From NCBI GenBank assembly GCA_963682025.1, contig OY821521.1, positions 199,019,026 through 199,083,025 on the forward strand: a DNA stretch of 64,000 nucleotides. The letters run 5' to 3'. Position numbers and translations under genes: made by a program. The notes under the pieces were generated by a model. It was not told where the DNA came from and did not search any database. It saw only the letters and a list, made by a program, of their open reading frames with translations. Source of the stretch: Cordilura impudica (lineage: Eukaryota; Arthropoda; Insecta; Diptera; Scathophagidae). Positions 48,680 to 61,288 of the stretch are shown here, piece by piece (the stretch's first letter is position 1; the number at the start of each line of letters is the position of its first letter).

Positions 48680-51459
48680 TCAATTAGGCGGTTGGCGGGT
48701 ACTATCGGTGTTGGATATATACATAGGTACTGCGGAAGTATAAGCAGAAGGCCGTTGGTATGTGTCATCCGCCACACCATTCATAGCAAACTCGTCTACC
48801 TGGAATGAGTGGAAATGGTAATTTTCCGAAATATTTATTTAGATGTGTGTGGGAAAAGATACCATTTGTCGGAGCATTTGTGGATCTTGGCGGGATCGCT
48901 GCTGTTGTGATTGTTGTTGCTGCTGTTGCGTCTGAAGCTGCTGTTCATCTTTATTTCTGCCAGAACTGTTGGTGCCTCTTTGTATTGTTCGATCCTCGTA
49001 ACGAGTTCGTCCCTGTGAAGCCATCGGTCTGTTCAGAGTGCTGTTTGAATTGTTAGGTGAATGGGCAGACGCACTGTGTGAATCAATGAATTTCGTCAGA
49101 AAATCTTGTTCTTTCCAACCGTGCTTTTTGTACACATCACGCAGTTCGTGATGCTGCCACATTGTAAACAAGACTTGACTAGCAAACTTATTAACACAAG
49201 ATGTGTATTTTTGACGCTGATTGGTGATATTCATTAGACGTTCTACACCGCCAGCATCCAAGAGAGACCTAGAGAATTCTGCATTCTTCTTAATAACCTC
49301 ATTGATGGTGGCCAATACCGCAGTTATAGTATCATCGGAGGTATTTTGATCATGCTGAGGATTACCGGATGGCAACTTTTGTACTAAATCCCGCATTGCA
49401 TATTTGCCAATCAACTCCTTATTACGCTGGTCAATGGCCAAATTTCTTAAGGCCGTGGCAACGGCACACACCACTCGATCCACTTCCATGCGTAACAATT
49501 CCACCAATATTGGTAGACCTTTTTCCTTGCGTACTGCAGCCCTTATATCTATACTGGGTTGCCAATAACAGGCCGACAAATTTTGTATAGCCCCTGCAGC
49601 AGCTTCTAGGGTTTCTGGATTGGAACAACTCTGCAATAGAGCCAGATAATATTGCACAACCTCCGGCTGCCACAAATGTTCGTAACCCTTCAAAGGTCCA
49701 CGATTGGCAGTATCGGTTGAATTTTTTGTAGAACCAGATTGTGCACCTCCGCTGACTTCGTTGTGTTCGCTTTGAGCTTGTGCTTTTTTCTTTTTGCTCG
49801 TACCAAAGCAACCAAGATTTTCCCCTAAAGAAAAAATATAAGATTTTAGATGTGTTTGTTATCTGTTTCACACTTTTAACTTACCTTTACCCTTTGTAGA
49901 TGATGATAAAGCTCTAGTGGGTACTGAAATCGGTTGCTTATCGTAATTGGGATCCTCGACTTCTTGACAACGATACGATAGATTGCGCAAGATGCATACA
50001 CAGTTCTCAACTGTCTTATTACTAATATTATTCTTCTCAATAGCTTGACGCACTACGTATAATAAGCACTCCACCAAATGGTCGCAATTTCGTAGCTGAG
50101 TTCGAGCATATTCGCCAGCTGAGCTAACATTACGCAAAACGCCAGACGCATTACGAAATACTGTAGAAAAGCAAGTTTCACCGGGACAAACGGTATCCCA
50201 GCCGGAATGTGGATGTATTATATTACTGACAACAGCTGCTAAGCACTCATCAATTATGAAACGTTTGATGTCCTCACAGGAAGACATGTTCCAAAGAACA
50301 CCCGTCACAAGTTCCCTCACTTCAGACTCTTGTGTACGACATAATAAATTAACCAATGCTGCTAAGCCTCCAGCATTTTTTATTTCACGTTTATTTTCAT
50401 CGTTTTGTCGACCATAAGACAAGTTACGCAAAGCTCCACAGGCATTTCTGAAAACATTGTATTTTTTTTTTATATATTATTAATCTCAAGAATAATTTTT
50501 TCAGAAATTAATGTAAAAATTAACATTTAACTTTGAGTGGATGAAAAAAGTGACGTAAAATTATTTACTTTTGGATGTGGAACACAAAAAAAACTTGCTT
50601 ACTTGTAAATCTCTGGCGCTTCGTATGATAACAGCCTTATCAGTGGTGGTATTCCACCTAATATACGAGTTCGTTGTTTGATGGGATCATCCATGTAACA
50701 TAAATGCTGCAAATAGGCGGCTGCGTTGGCTTTAATTGCATTATTGGGATTATTTAAAAAACTAATGACTTCCGATAGATTAGGATCACGCCATCGCATT
50801 GTCGAACAAATATCGCTGCATGACCCATCGACAATTTCATCCTTGCCACCATTTCGCATATGTTGCGAAACCACACCAAACGAACTAATGGTCAGCTGTG
50901 ACATTTTATTTTGAAAGTCGTGTGCATCATCGTATCCCTGCTGGGCAAGGCCTATGGCACTGGCGACTTCGGCACCATTGCGATTATCATCGAACATAGG
51001 TGGTCTTGTGACATATGCATTCTGTTTGGCACTTACTGAGGGCATTACGTAGTTGGCTTCTGAAACATATCCATAGGCTACTGGTGCATCTACATATTGG
51101 GACTCGGAAGGGAATGGAATAACCGGATTGATGCCATACTCTGACATTTCTTCGTATTGTGATGGTTGCATATAGCGCAGATTAGTAGTCATCATGCCAC
51201 CCTCCTGCGGAATGCCCACTGAAGCAAGCTCCTGAACGGAGCTGGTCAAATTACTTTGTGAGCCAAGTATCTTTGCCGAAGTGTGCTCGGTGCGGTAAGA
51301 ACACTGTGAACCCATGCGAGCGATGGCCATACCCGCCGACACTTTTGTAGCATATAATGACGCATTTGGATATACCGTCGTGTATTGACCATATTCCTGC
51401 AGTGGTGCATTCTGGGCATCAAACTCGGCCTCATCAGATAAGCATACCGATGGCTCCAT
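48680..51459 (-). CDS. p120ctn: p120-catenin (armadillo-repeat adherens junction protein)
   Basis: Binds the juxtamembrane region of classical cadherins and modulates Rho GTPases. The exons in transcript order are 51459-50603, 50447-49885, 49824-48863 and 48799-48680, in phase with GT-AG borders, giving 833 residues. The start is the ATG at 51459 (MEPSVCLSDEAEF); a splice acceptor (ttttttattcag) lies just upstream, so the leader is spliced. Residues 1-240 are a Tyr/Ser-rich regulatory region. The armadillo array follows from RWRDPNLSEVISFLNNP, including AAAYLQHLCYMDDPIKQ, NACGALRNLSYG, VTGVLWNMSSCED and ATALRNLAIDQRNK. A short basic insert (TSKKKKAQA) lies mid-array. The tail has a glutamine-rich stretch, and the last exon ends STRQPPN. 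Reading through the last intron would instead give a false end, SFPTHI. Confidence 0.93.
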
Positions 51460-52600
51460 CCTGATGTACAACTGAATAAAAAGTTATTTTTTTATTTGAT
51501 ATCAAATCACTTGTCTGAAATTAAGCAAAATTTTCATTATTGTAAGTATATTTTTGTTAACCAATAAAGTTTATAGTGTATCTTCCTAATTTTGTGCCAG
51601 TCACCTTTCATATTATTAACTTAACAATCCAATCAGACTAATATAAAATTAAAACAAAACACTGCAATATCTACAACTATAAAATTATAGTTTGATGCAA
51701 TTTCTATGCGTAAATGCATTTAATTTAGGTGCCATCATTTGTCTCTGTATAATATGAAATGAAAATTTGGGCGTAAAACGTCAAACGTTGCAAGATAAAG
51801 AAGAAGCACAAAAGACGACGAGTGAGACGAGCGAATTTTACCACCGCACAAGTGTTTTACATAGGAAGAACAAATGTACATTCATACATAATACGTACAT
51901 ATATAAGTAATATATTCGTCGTTGTACAATATTGATTTTTTTCCTAAAGACCGAGAAAATTGTATTTTACATACATATATTATGTTATACATAAGCTTTT
52001 AAGATTTCAAATCAAATAAAATTTTACAACAGCAAATCGTTACACCCGATTGTTTAAGCTAAAAGTTTTTTCTTTCAACTACCGATTTATTATTAAAATT
52101 TTTGTCTTGGAAAAATAGAAAACAGTTAAAGAATTTGCAATTAACTTTCACTGCTAGCTATTGTTTTGACCGCACCTGTACATACACACAAACTTACACG
52201 GCAACATTTTCTTTTCAGAATGTACTTACAGATTAAGCAATCGATTTTCCAATTAAAGTTTAATAACGTTATTAAATAAAACTTATTATTGTGTTAAATG
52301 TATATTTAAATAAATATTACGTCCATTGTTAAGGAATTTATTTGGCTATTTGTTTTCTTTTTTCTATTTTAATTTATGTATGTCCCTTTTTTAAAAGTAC
52401 ACAAAGAAAAAATTTCTAAGACGCCAGTTATTCTGTATTGTTCATTGAATATGTCAAAATTGACAGTTGTCAATGGTGTGGAATGCATTTTCAATAAAAT
52501 TAACACAGTCTGGCAAGGGCAAATTTTGCCGATAAGAGTGTAATAAACAAAAAAACAACACAACACCACATTCTTTATTTTCTTTATATCATAAAATTTT
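51460..52600 (-). promoter_or_regulatory. p120ctn leader intron and promoter region (unresolved)
   Basis: Upstream of the acceptor beside the p120ctn ATG the sequence is AT-rich with a somewhat mixed tract at 51790-51850 (agaagcacaaaagacgacga). A noncoding first exon is expected, but its limits cannot be set from sequence alone. Confidence 0.3.
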
Positions 52601-52622
52601 TCATCCATGAAGAAACTTTGCT

Positions 52623-53097
52623 CGTAACTGGAACGTCCCAATCTGTTGAAAATAGATTTTTGCAACGTTTCTGCGTGACATTTGTCAACAGCTGATAAAG
52701 TTTTACAAAGCAACATGCTGTTTCGTTTTTTACATTCTATAATTGCACTAAATGCCAACGTTAAGGCCTAGTTAGCCACACGTTGTTAAAATGTATCTGT
52801 ACCGTAAATGTAACGTTGGCATTTAGTGCAATTATAGAACGTAAAAACGAACCTGCATGTTGCTGTATAAAATTAACCAAGCTTTATCAGCTGTTCACAA
52901 ATGTCACGTACAAACGTAGCAAAAATCTATTTTCAACATATTGGGACGTTCCGGTTACGTGACAGTTCAGTTCGGTAACTGCTCTAATTGCTTTTCATGT
53001 AACAGAAAAACAGCTGACACGGTTGGTTACGATTACGGGTGGGTAACTAGGCCTTTACATTTACGGTACGCATACATTTTACAACGTGTGGCTAACT
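52623..53097. repeat. Composite inverted repeat (overlapping MITE copies) between p120ctn and Polycomblike
   Basis: 52623-52763 and 52811-52961 are imperfect inverted copies (for example aatgccaacgtta and taacgttggcatt). In addition, about 43 bases from gttagccacacgttg (52771) are inverted at the right end, where ttacaacgtgtggctaac (53080-53097) closes the element. This looks like one 326-bp MITE (52771-53096) lying beside part of another copy in opposite orientation. Confidence 0.65.
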
Positions 53098-54293
53098 ACT
53101 CCTTAACACAAATTTACTCTTTCAACATCGTATTCAAAAAAACGTACCGCTGAGAAAACGCTGAGATTGTGTTTATATTCTATCATCAGATATTTCACAT
53201 TAAATTTTTTCCTATAACACATTAAAACTGTCAATACATAACATTTTAGAACAATTTGCACAATATTTAATTATTTCTAATTTATATTTTGAAATTTAAA
53301 ACTAATTTGCAATTTATGTAAATAAATAAAATTAAATAAATTATATTTTTTGTAAAAAATAATATAAACTATACGTAATTTTTTTTTAAGTTATATTATT
53401 TTTATTATTATTGTTATATTACTTATCTTACATCCACTTGGTTCCTACTCCGTTAAAGTACAACTATGCTTATTAAGTGCGCGGTACCAGCCGTGTAATA
53501 ACGAAAAATAATTCAAAAGAAAAATAAAAAGAAAAGATATGGAAAAAATTAGTTGTTGGAAAAATGGCTGACGGGTGTTAAAATCGTTTTACCAAGAGTT
53601 TAATTAATGTCTATTTTAAAATAAACTAATTGATATTATAACAAAAAACTTAACAAATGTAATGGGTAGTGATTCCTTAACATCCCATTATAATAGTTTA
53701 TAAAATTTTCACATGATAAGGTAAAAAATTAATTTCTGATATAAAGAAAATTTTGCTACAGACAGAAAAAGGAAGAGATGAAAAAGTGTAATTAAAGAAA
53801 TTGAAGTAGACACATTTTATGTGGAGAAAATATTGTTGAATTCGGTTGTGGATTGAAAAAGAACAAAGCATGTTCTTTTTAACAAAAATTATAAATTGTT
53901 GAATTTTTTGTGTCTAAAAACATAAATGTAAACTAAAAAATATTTGTGCCGTTTTTGTTGTAAATTTTTAATTTATAATTTAGACAACCGGTAATTACGA
54001 ATTCTTTCGAAACATTTGTTGATGTTACAATGTTGCCAATAATAAGATCAGTGTTGCCAATTATTTTCTTTTTTTTATAAAGTTGAAGATAATTCTAGGT
54101 AGTGCAACATATAAATTAAAATAATAAAAAATAGTAATCTGAATTATTTTTTTTTAATAACAGAATAATTTTGTTTTTCTGGTTTTAAATCCTTTCGTTA
54201 TTTTGTTATCTATTTTCATGAGAATTTTTTTAAACGTTTATTTTAAGGTTTCTTGTGCGTAAAAACAGCAGATTATAAAAAAATTAAAGAACG
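53098..54293 (+). promoter_or_regulatory. Presumed 5-prime region of Polycomblike
   Basis: AT-rich sequence between the MITE and the Polycomblike ATG. No clear start-site elements can be named. An ATG-proximal leader (aaattaaagaacgATG) runs without an obvious acceptor nearby. Confidence 0.3.
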
Positions 54294-57200
54294 ATGAATA
54301 ATCAATTTAATACCGCAAACTTAGCCCAACAACATGGTATACAAATGGCACAGCCTATTGCCACCTCACCATCTCAAACTTCAGCTGCAGTATTAAATAA
54401 CTTTTTCACTGCTCAACAACAACAGCAACAATTGGCCGCGGCTGTAGCAGCAGGAACTTTATACGCTGATCCCAGACAACTACATTTGAATAATAATCCT
54501 GTAGAAAAAAATTATTATACAACTGGAACATTAGGTACTTTGGGGTCATCACCACGTTTCTATACAACAGCTGGTCCAGCAACAGCAGGCACAAACCCCC
54601 CCACAGTAACTTCAACTGGAGCACACCATCCGAATACAATATTAATAACAAATAATTTTGCTCATCAGCAACCACAACAGCTGAGTTCAGAACAGAGAAA
54701 TATAAGAATTGTAACATCAGCAGCTAATCCCTTAAATGCGGTGACAACTGCAAATATGGCAACCACAGCAAGTGGCTATCAACATTCGCAACATGTTTAC
54801 AGTTTGAATAACAACAAACAATTGCAACATTTGTTTCCACAACATTTAATACATCAACAAAGTTACCAACCTACAACAACAACAGAATTGCTGCAACAAC
54901 ATTTTGCTACTCAACAATTCCCAACAACACACCAACAAATTGCCACAGCTGCGACAGCTATACAAATGCCTCAATATTATGTTTCATCCGAAAATACAGC
55001 ACCCCAATTAACTGGAAATCCTAAGATAATAACAAATATAGCTTCGAACAGTATGACTTCGGCCGCAAGTAATTCTGCCACATCGTTGATGGGTGGTAGT
55101 AATAATAATCCCAACAGCCCCACAGTCGTATTGGATCGAATAAATATTTGTATCAATAATTTATATGCCGATACTTCATCATCTTCTTCGGCCTCAAATT
55201 CATTGGCCTCAACACCAGCGCAACAACCATCGCCAATAATTCCAGCTATACAGCATAAGACGATAGTAGAAAATGGTCCAGCTTTGTCTTTGTCCGAGAT
55301 ATATGAAGCAAATCCTTTAGTAATCGATGAGCCAGATTCCACAACTACAACTGCCAATACTCCACACACCCCACCAACCACACCTGAAAATACATCTCCT
55401 TCTATGCCAAATGTTGGTAACACCAATAACCATAGTAATAATAATAATATCAGTACAACCACTAGTTCCATAAATAGTCCTAGCACTTCTTCCAATCAAA
55501 ATCATTCGGAAATATCGAATAACATTACAACAACTAAGCAAAATTTTGTCTTCGTTGCACAAAACATTGAAGAATTAAAGGATACGACTACATGTTTAAG
55601 CCCACCGCCAACTCAAACAAAACATCCTATACCCTCCTCTAATACACCAATAACACCTCCCACTCCACCCTCTCCGGAAATATCTACAAATAAAGAATTT
55701 TTAAAAGAATCTAATAATCAATCGACAACATCGCCTCCTCTACTAACAACACCACCTTTATTTACATGTGGGGAAGATGTTTTTATTAAACGTCAGGATG
55801 GCCGTTTTTACTTGGGTACTGTTATCGATAATGTACGTAATCAATTCTTAATACGTTTTGATGATACAACCGAACTATGGTGTGAGGCTGTAGAAATGCG
55901 TAAATTAGGTGGTTCTGCCAATAATAATAATAAAACATCGTCTTCCACTGAGAATACAGTTTTGGATCAACCAATGTGTGTAGCCTGTAAACGTTCTCAG
56001 CCCGATTCCAAAGTAGAAATTTGTGAACGTTGTGGCCGTGGTTATCATCGAAAATGTACAACGGAAACTTCACCGGGTAGTCAAGTTTGGTTGTGCAAAC
56101 GATGTATGAAGCCTATGAAATTAAATGAAACTACGAAATTCAGTTCAGCCGAGGAGAAAACAGAAATTGAAGTATGTCTTCAATTACCATATGACGTAAG
56201 AGTTACTTTCATTGAATAACTCAATGCAGTTTTAAAAAAAGTATATTTTTTTACTAGGTGGATTCTTTAACGTGGGACGATAAACATCGTGTTAATGAAG
56301 AACAAATATATTGCTATTGCGGTAAATCTGGGAAATTTGATCATAACATGTTACAATGCTGTCGTTGTTCTAATTGGTATCATACCCATTGTACACAAAA
56401 AGTTAAATGTCATCTTATGAGAGGCGATGGGTAAGTTTTTTTTTTTTTTTTTTTTTTTGATAGATTTGATTACATTTAACTTTCATTGATATTTTATCTT
56501 TAGATTTTTTGTTTTCTGCTGTTCGGTTTGTAATTATGGCGAAGAGTATTTAAGACGTCTTCAATTAAATTGGGTTGATTTGGTTCATTTGATTTTATAT
56601 AATTTGTCTACCATGAGAAAATCTCAACATCATAAATATCACCATTTACTTAAAGATATAAATCCATATGCCTTGCAGAAAAGAAAATCGTTACCAATTT
56701 CAGTAGAGGTAAATTTAGAATAGAGTGTTTTAAAATAATTTTGTTGTAATACGATTTTTTTTTCGTAGTGGATTTCTATGCCTGAAAAGGAATTCTTGGA
56801 TAGAATCAAAAGAACCCTTTTAGAAACAACCGAACGTTTTATATGTGGCAAAGAAATCAAAAGAGATCATTATTTCTTTGCTTTACGCACAATGGGACCA
56901 CCTATTATAAATAGAATTCCCATCAAACCGCATGATACGCTCAATGATGACTTTATTTTGCATGAACTTAAGCTAAAACTTTTGCCTGGCGCTCCTGAAA
57001 ATTCAGATATTAAATTAGCCAACATATCTTCAAATAGTTTGGACAGTACACCCAAAACTAAAATAAAAATATGTAAAGACTCAAATTCCCATGATGTTTA
57101 TGAATTTGATGATACCTCTGAAGATGAAATTCCCATTAAACATATACTGGATAAAGTGAAGAAAATCATTATGTCAACTCTAACGGAACAAACAGAAGAA

Positions 57201-60200
57201 GAATCTAAAAAATCCAGCAGCAATAAGACCACAATAGCAACAACATTGGAAAAAATGGATGTAGATGATGATAACGCTAATGATATAATTATCACACAGC
57301 AACCTGAACAAATTTCGAATCCATCTAGCCCCACAAGTGAAAAGCTATTAACACCTCAAAAGGAAACAAAACATATTAAATCACCTCTTAAATCATCTGC
57401 AATTAATACAATATGTAATAAAGAAGTGGTATTTTCATTAACGGAGCAAAAGTCATTAATTGTTAAACAAGCCGAAAAGAGTTCACGTAAACGTAAAGCT
57501 TTCACCTTATCCAAAAGTTATGATGCTCAACGTTTATTTGATTCTTCATCGGATGAAAATTCTAGCAGTAGTTCGAGAGGTACTTCACTCGATTTGATTA
57601 TACCACCACCGAAAAACTTCTTAGGGCAAAATAATCCATTTAGAATAATTTCTCCCAAAAAGAATACTGAAACTTCGGCCACCACATCGAGTGGAAAAAA
57701 ATCGGTTAGTTTTGGTATATTCAATACCACAGCATTAAATTTTAGTTCAAAATTGGCTGCGTTAAAAAACGCTGGTTTATTTTCAAAACGAAGTACAAGC
57801 AATCTGGCCAAGGCTGCCGGTCAGCCACGGACAGTACGCACTATAAAGCGAAGACTGAGTGCCAAAGATATTACAATCGGCCCAAATCAAGAAGTGCGCA
57901 GAAAGCGTACTAAAAGACTGTCATCAAATATTGAGGTGAGTGAGACTTGAAGATTACATTATTTGTACATATTATAAAAGTATAAAATAATAACAAGGAA
58001 AGTCTTATGGGGAGCAACCGCAGATCGTGATAAAACTTGGATATGTTATTGAACACAATAACAGCCCCATATTTAGGAGTAAAAAGGGCACTCAAATCAT
58101 TTTTGTTTTTGTTTGTAGATTTTTCACATTTGATTCAAAGGTATTTTCAAGGTCTATCCAATAGAATATAAAACATGCACAATCATGTTTAAATGCGAGT
58201 GTTATTTAATCAAACCCGTAAATTTCAGGGGTTATGTATGATAGTACATACACAGCTGTTCAAATTAATAGTCATTTTTATTTTTGATTAATTTTTCAAC
58301 TAAGATAAAGCTATTGAATTTCTTTTAAACATATTTGAAAAATGAAATTTTTTTTTTTTTTTTGAGAAATTGACTTCATTGTTTTTTCTTTTATAGAAAA
58401 CTAAAATATCATTTTATTCATTTCAAAATAGTAGACTTTTTTTAAACGTGTAAAGAAAAAACTACGGTATTTTTTTAATATTAGAGAAAAATACGATACT
58501 TTTTAAACTCTTTATTTTAACTCATACTCTCTCTGTCTGTCGTGGGGCAACCCCATTCCCCTTTATCTAATTGATCTGAAACTTGGTCCATATTCTTGTT
58601 GTGACTGCAGATTAATTTTGGGGTAGTCACGCATAGCCACGCACAGTCACGGAGTGATCTGAATGTCATTTCCTAATATCCGGTCGATCTGAAACTTGGT
58701 CCATACACTTGCTGTGAAAAAAGATTAATTTTGACTTAGTCACGCACAGTCACGAACAGTCGTGGAGTGAAATAAAACCCATTTCCCCTTATCCGATCCA
58801 TCTGAAACTTGGTCGATAGACTTGCTATAAAAAAGATTAACTTTGACATAGTCACGCACAGTCACACATAGTCACGCACAGTCAACGAGTGATTTAAACC
58901 GCATTACCACTTATCCAATCAATTGAAACTTGGTCCATAGACTTGCTGTGACCACAGAATAATTTTAAAATAGTAACGCAGTCACACACAGTCACGGAGA
59001 GATTCAGAACTCATATGCATAAGGAAAGAAAGAGTTGTAATAAAAACTTTGTTTCTATGCGTTAGATTATTTTTTTTTTATTTGTTTTAATTTAAATATC
59101 CAGAATATCGACCTTTATTATATAAAACAGCTTTGAGTCTCTTGACTATTAATTTTTGTAATTTTTCAATGGGAATAGCCTCCCAATTACTCTTTACTGC
59201 ATCCGCAAATTCTCAATTGGGTTGAGATCGGGAGACTGAGAAGGGCATTCCAAAACAGAAACATTGTGTTCACTCAACGAAGATTTAACTAATTTTGATG
59301 AGTGTTTCGGAACATTATACTGTTGAAAGCGCCAACCTGGTGGCATATGATTTTCTGCATAAGGGAGCATCACATCTTTAAAAATATCACAATACATTTC
59401 TTTATTCATACTATCTGTGATTTTGTACAAAGGTGACGTTATAACGTTATTATTAACAATTAATTTTGTAAATTCACTAATTAAACAAGTAAGAGTGTTA
59501 AATTCGGCTGTGCCGAATCTTTGATACCCTCCACCTCGGTTTGTGGCAATACTATTAACATAGCTCATGGTAGTTGTGTTCTTGTTATTGTTAATATGTA
59601 TGAATCACATTTTTTTTGTGGCTTTTTTTATGTTGTTGTATGTTCAACCACTAAACTATTACAAGAAAACACTAGGTTTCATGTTTTTTTTAGAGGTATC
59701 TATAAACTTTTGTTCATTTCTCAGCGCAGAGGCTCCCGATTTACTCCGATTTCAATACCAACCTGGTGGGAATTATGGCAAATAATTTTTTCGTAACCTG
59801 ACCTAAGTAAATGCTTTTTTTTTTGAATGAGCGTGATTTCAACAGACACACGGACAGACGGACAGACGGACAGACGGACATCGCTATATCGACTCGAGCT
59901 GTGATAAGGATCAAGAATATATATACTTTATTGGGTCGGAAATTAGTTTTTCGATGCGTTACAAACGGAATGACAAACCTATATATACCCTCTGCCACTG
60001 AGATGTGGAGGGTATAAAAATCAGCTGTTGTTTACATCTAGTATTTAAAACGACAATTTTTACAGACATGCGGAATTTCATATGGATAAAAAAAGTGACA
60101 GTACATATGTAAAAAACACGTCGTGTAATAGCACCTTTAATTAACACGAACATTTAAGCAAATCGGGCATGCCTTTATGGTATTGGCTAGCCCTTGCAAA

Positions 60201-61288
60201 TATCTTTCACACGATGTGCAATTTTGTATATGGTTTCTTTGGATCAACAAAACAGGCCGTTATTTGGTAATTTTTTTAACAATTTTTTTTGCGTCACATT
60301 TGTTGTGGAAATGTATCGATCGAAATTATTTTTTTAATTTTCAAGATATATTTTACTTTGTCTCAGTTAACGAATTATGACCCCTGGTTAAGAGTAATAG
60401 TGAAACGAGGTCTCACGTTTGTTCGTCTGCTTTACTCGATATCGAATACGGTGATTAGCTCCCTGGTCACATATTTTTTTCGTTGTTTCCATGAGACCTT
60501 TCTTGTAAGCATATTCAGATTTTCTTTCCGTCGTTTAGGTACATTTACTTAATTTTTTTTTTTTAGTTTACAAAATGAAATCCTTTTTTTCATTACAGGT
60601 TATAAGTACAACTACAATAAACCCTATACCTACAAACTATTTTCCCATACATGCCAAAGATTTATTAGCAGCTGCTGCAGCATCAACTTCAACTGCCGCA
60701 TCTCTATTTACTACAACACAGACTAAAGCTTCTCCATCATCTTTTTTAAACAATAGTAATGTTTCTGTATCTTCATCAATCAATGCAGCTTTATCCATTA
60801 TAGATAATGCGGCTGCAACAAAAACCGCAACAACAACAACAACAACGACAACTGATTCAAAACCTTTGCTGCCCACTCATGGTCGACGATTACGACAAAG
60901 ACCACAAAAAAGTTCACCCAATACGAGTCGACGTAATTCTGTTTCATCTAGCCAATCGTCAAACTCATCAACATCTGCTGCAATGGTTGCGGTTTCAGCA
61001 GTTGCTACAGAAACCTCTCATGAAGATTTCAAACAAACTGTTAATAAATATTTTGGTATAGTTAATCGTATCGAATCAGGAGAACAATTCTCTATACGTG
61101 CCAAACGTCAACTATCAAATGGACAAATGCAGTATTTAATAGAATGGGGAGATAGCCAAAATGGAACATCGATAAAATCTCAGGAAGTAATTTCTATAAA
61201 AGACACAGCTCCAAAACAAATTGCCAAAAATGAGGCCGACACACGCTTTGATACTACCAGTCAGCCAACAGAAGTTGTAACCTCTTAA
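54294..61288 (+). CDS. Pcl: Polycomblike (PRC2 accessory subunit; Tudor, two PHD fingers)
   Basis: Recruits and stimulates PRC2 for H3K27 methylation. The exons 54294-56171, 56258-56430, 56504-56708, 56769-57935 and 60599-61288 are all in phase with GT-AG borders and give 1370 residues, longer than the Drosophila protein because of a large Gln/Asn/Thr-rich N terminus. The Tudor domain is at about 488-535 (GEDVFIKRQDGRFYLGTV). PHD1 is at about 558-610 (CVACKRSQ, CERCGRGYHRKC, WLCKRC). PHD2 is encoded by exons 2-3 (CYCGKSGKF, CCRCSNWYHTHC, CCSVCNYGEEY). The extended-homology region follows with WISMPEKEFLDRIKRTL. The C-terminal chromo-like domain is at about 1281-1330 (NKYFGIVNRIESGEQFSIRA, YLIEWGD). 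A read-through of intron 1 would end falsely at 56219. The last intron is 2.7 kb and full of repeats. Confidence 0.95.
58530..59010. repeat. Minisatellite, four units of about 114 bp
   Basis: The phrase gaaacttggtc recurs at roughly 58578, 58691, 58805 and 58925, each followed by gacttgctgtga-type sequence and several agtcacgcacagtcac motifs. The units are diverged, so the array is old. Confidence 0.8.
59090..59483 (-). pseudogene. Tc1-like transposase 3-prime fragment
   Basis: On the minus strand it reads MNKEMYCDIFKDVMLPYAE, MPPGWRFQQYNVPKHSSK, then CPSQSPDLNPIENL. The second catalytic Asp position in FQQD is changed to Tyr, and a frameshift follows ENL. Its upstream part is cut off by the family-B repeat at 59484. 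Sequence at 58250-58290 (cagctgttcaaattaatagt) resembles a Tc1 terminal repeat and may be its downstream end. Confidence 0.75.
59484..60016. repeat. Dispersed repeat, family B (best copy)
   Basis: Opens aacaagtaagagtgttaaat, has the palindromic attcggctgtgccgaat, then taccctccacc, a gacggacagacggacagacg tract (about 59855) and an end tgtggagggtata that mirrors the beginning. It shares the aacaagtaag start with family A, implying related termini. Confidence 0.65.

Larger units (their letters stand above)
57936..60598 (+). other. Polycomblike last intron, repeat-rich
   Basis: GT (57936) to AG (60598). It contains a minisatellite (58530-59010), a Tc1-like remnant, a family-B repeat and a truncated TTAA-MITE end (60048-60139). 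All other introns of this gene are under 90 bases, so the expansion is due to these insertions. Confidence 0.8.

Noticed and set aside
48839..48862. p120ctn ending in SFPTHI by reading through
   Set aside because: A GT donor at 48862 and a good acceptor before 48799 join in frame to a further exon ending STRQPPN.
54977..55562. Antisense open frames opposite the Polycomblike N terminus
   Set aside because: Mirror images of the Asn/Thr/Gln-rich coding repeats; no independent signals.
56172..56219. Polycomblike exon 1 ending in a short tail after TEIE
   Set aside because: This is intron read-through; splicing at 56171/56258 continues directly into the second PHD finger.
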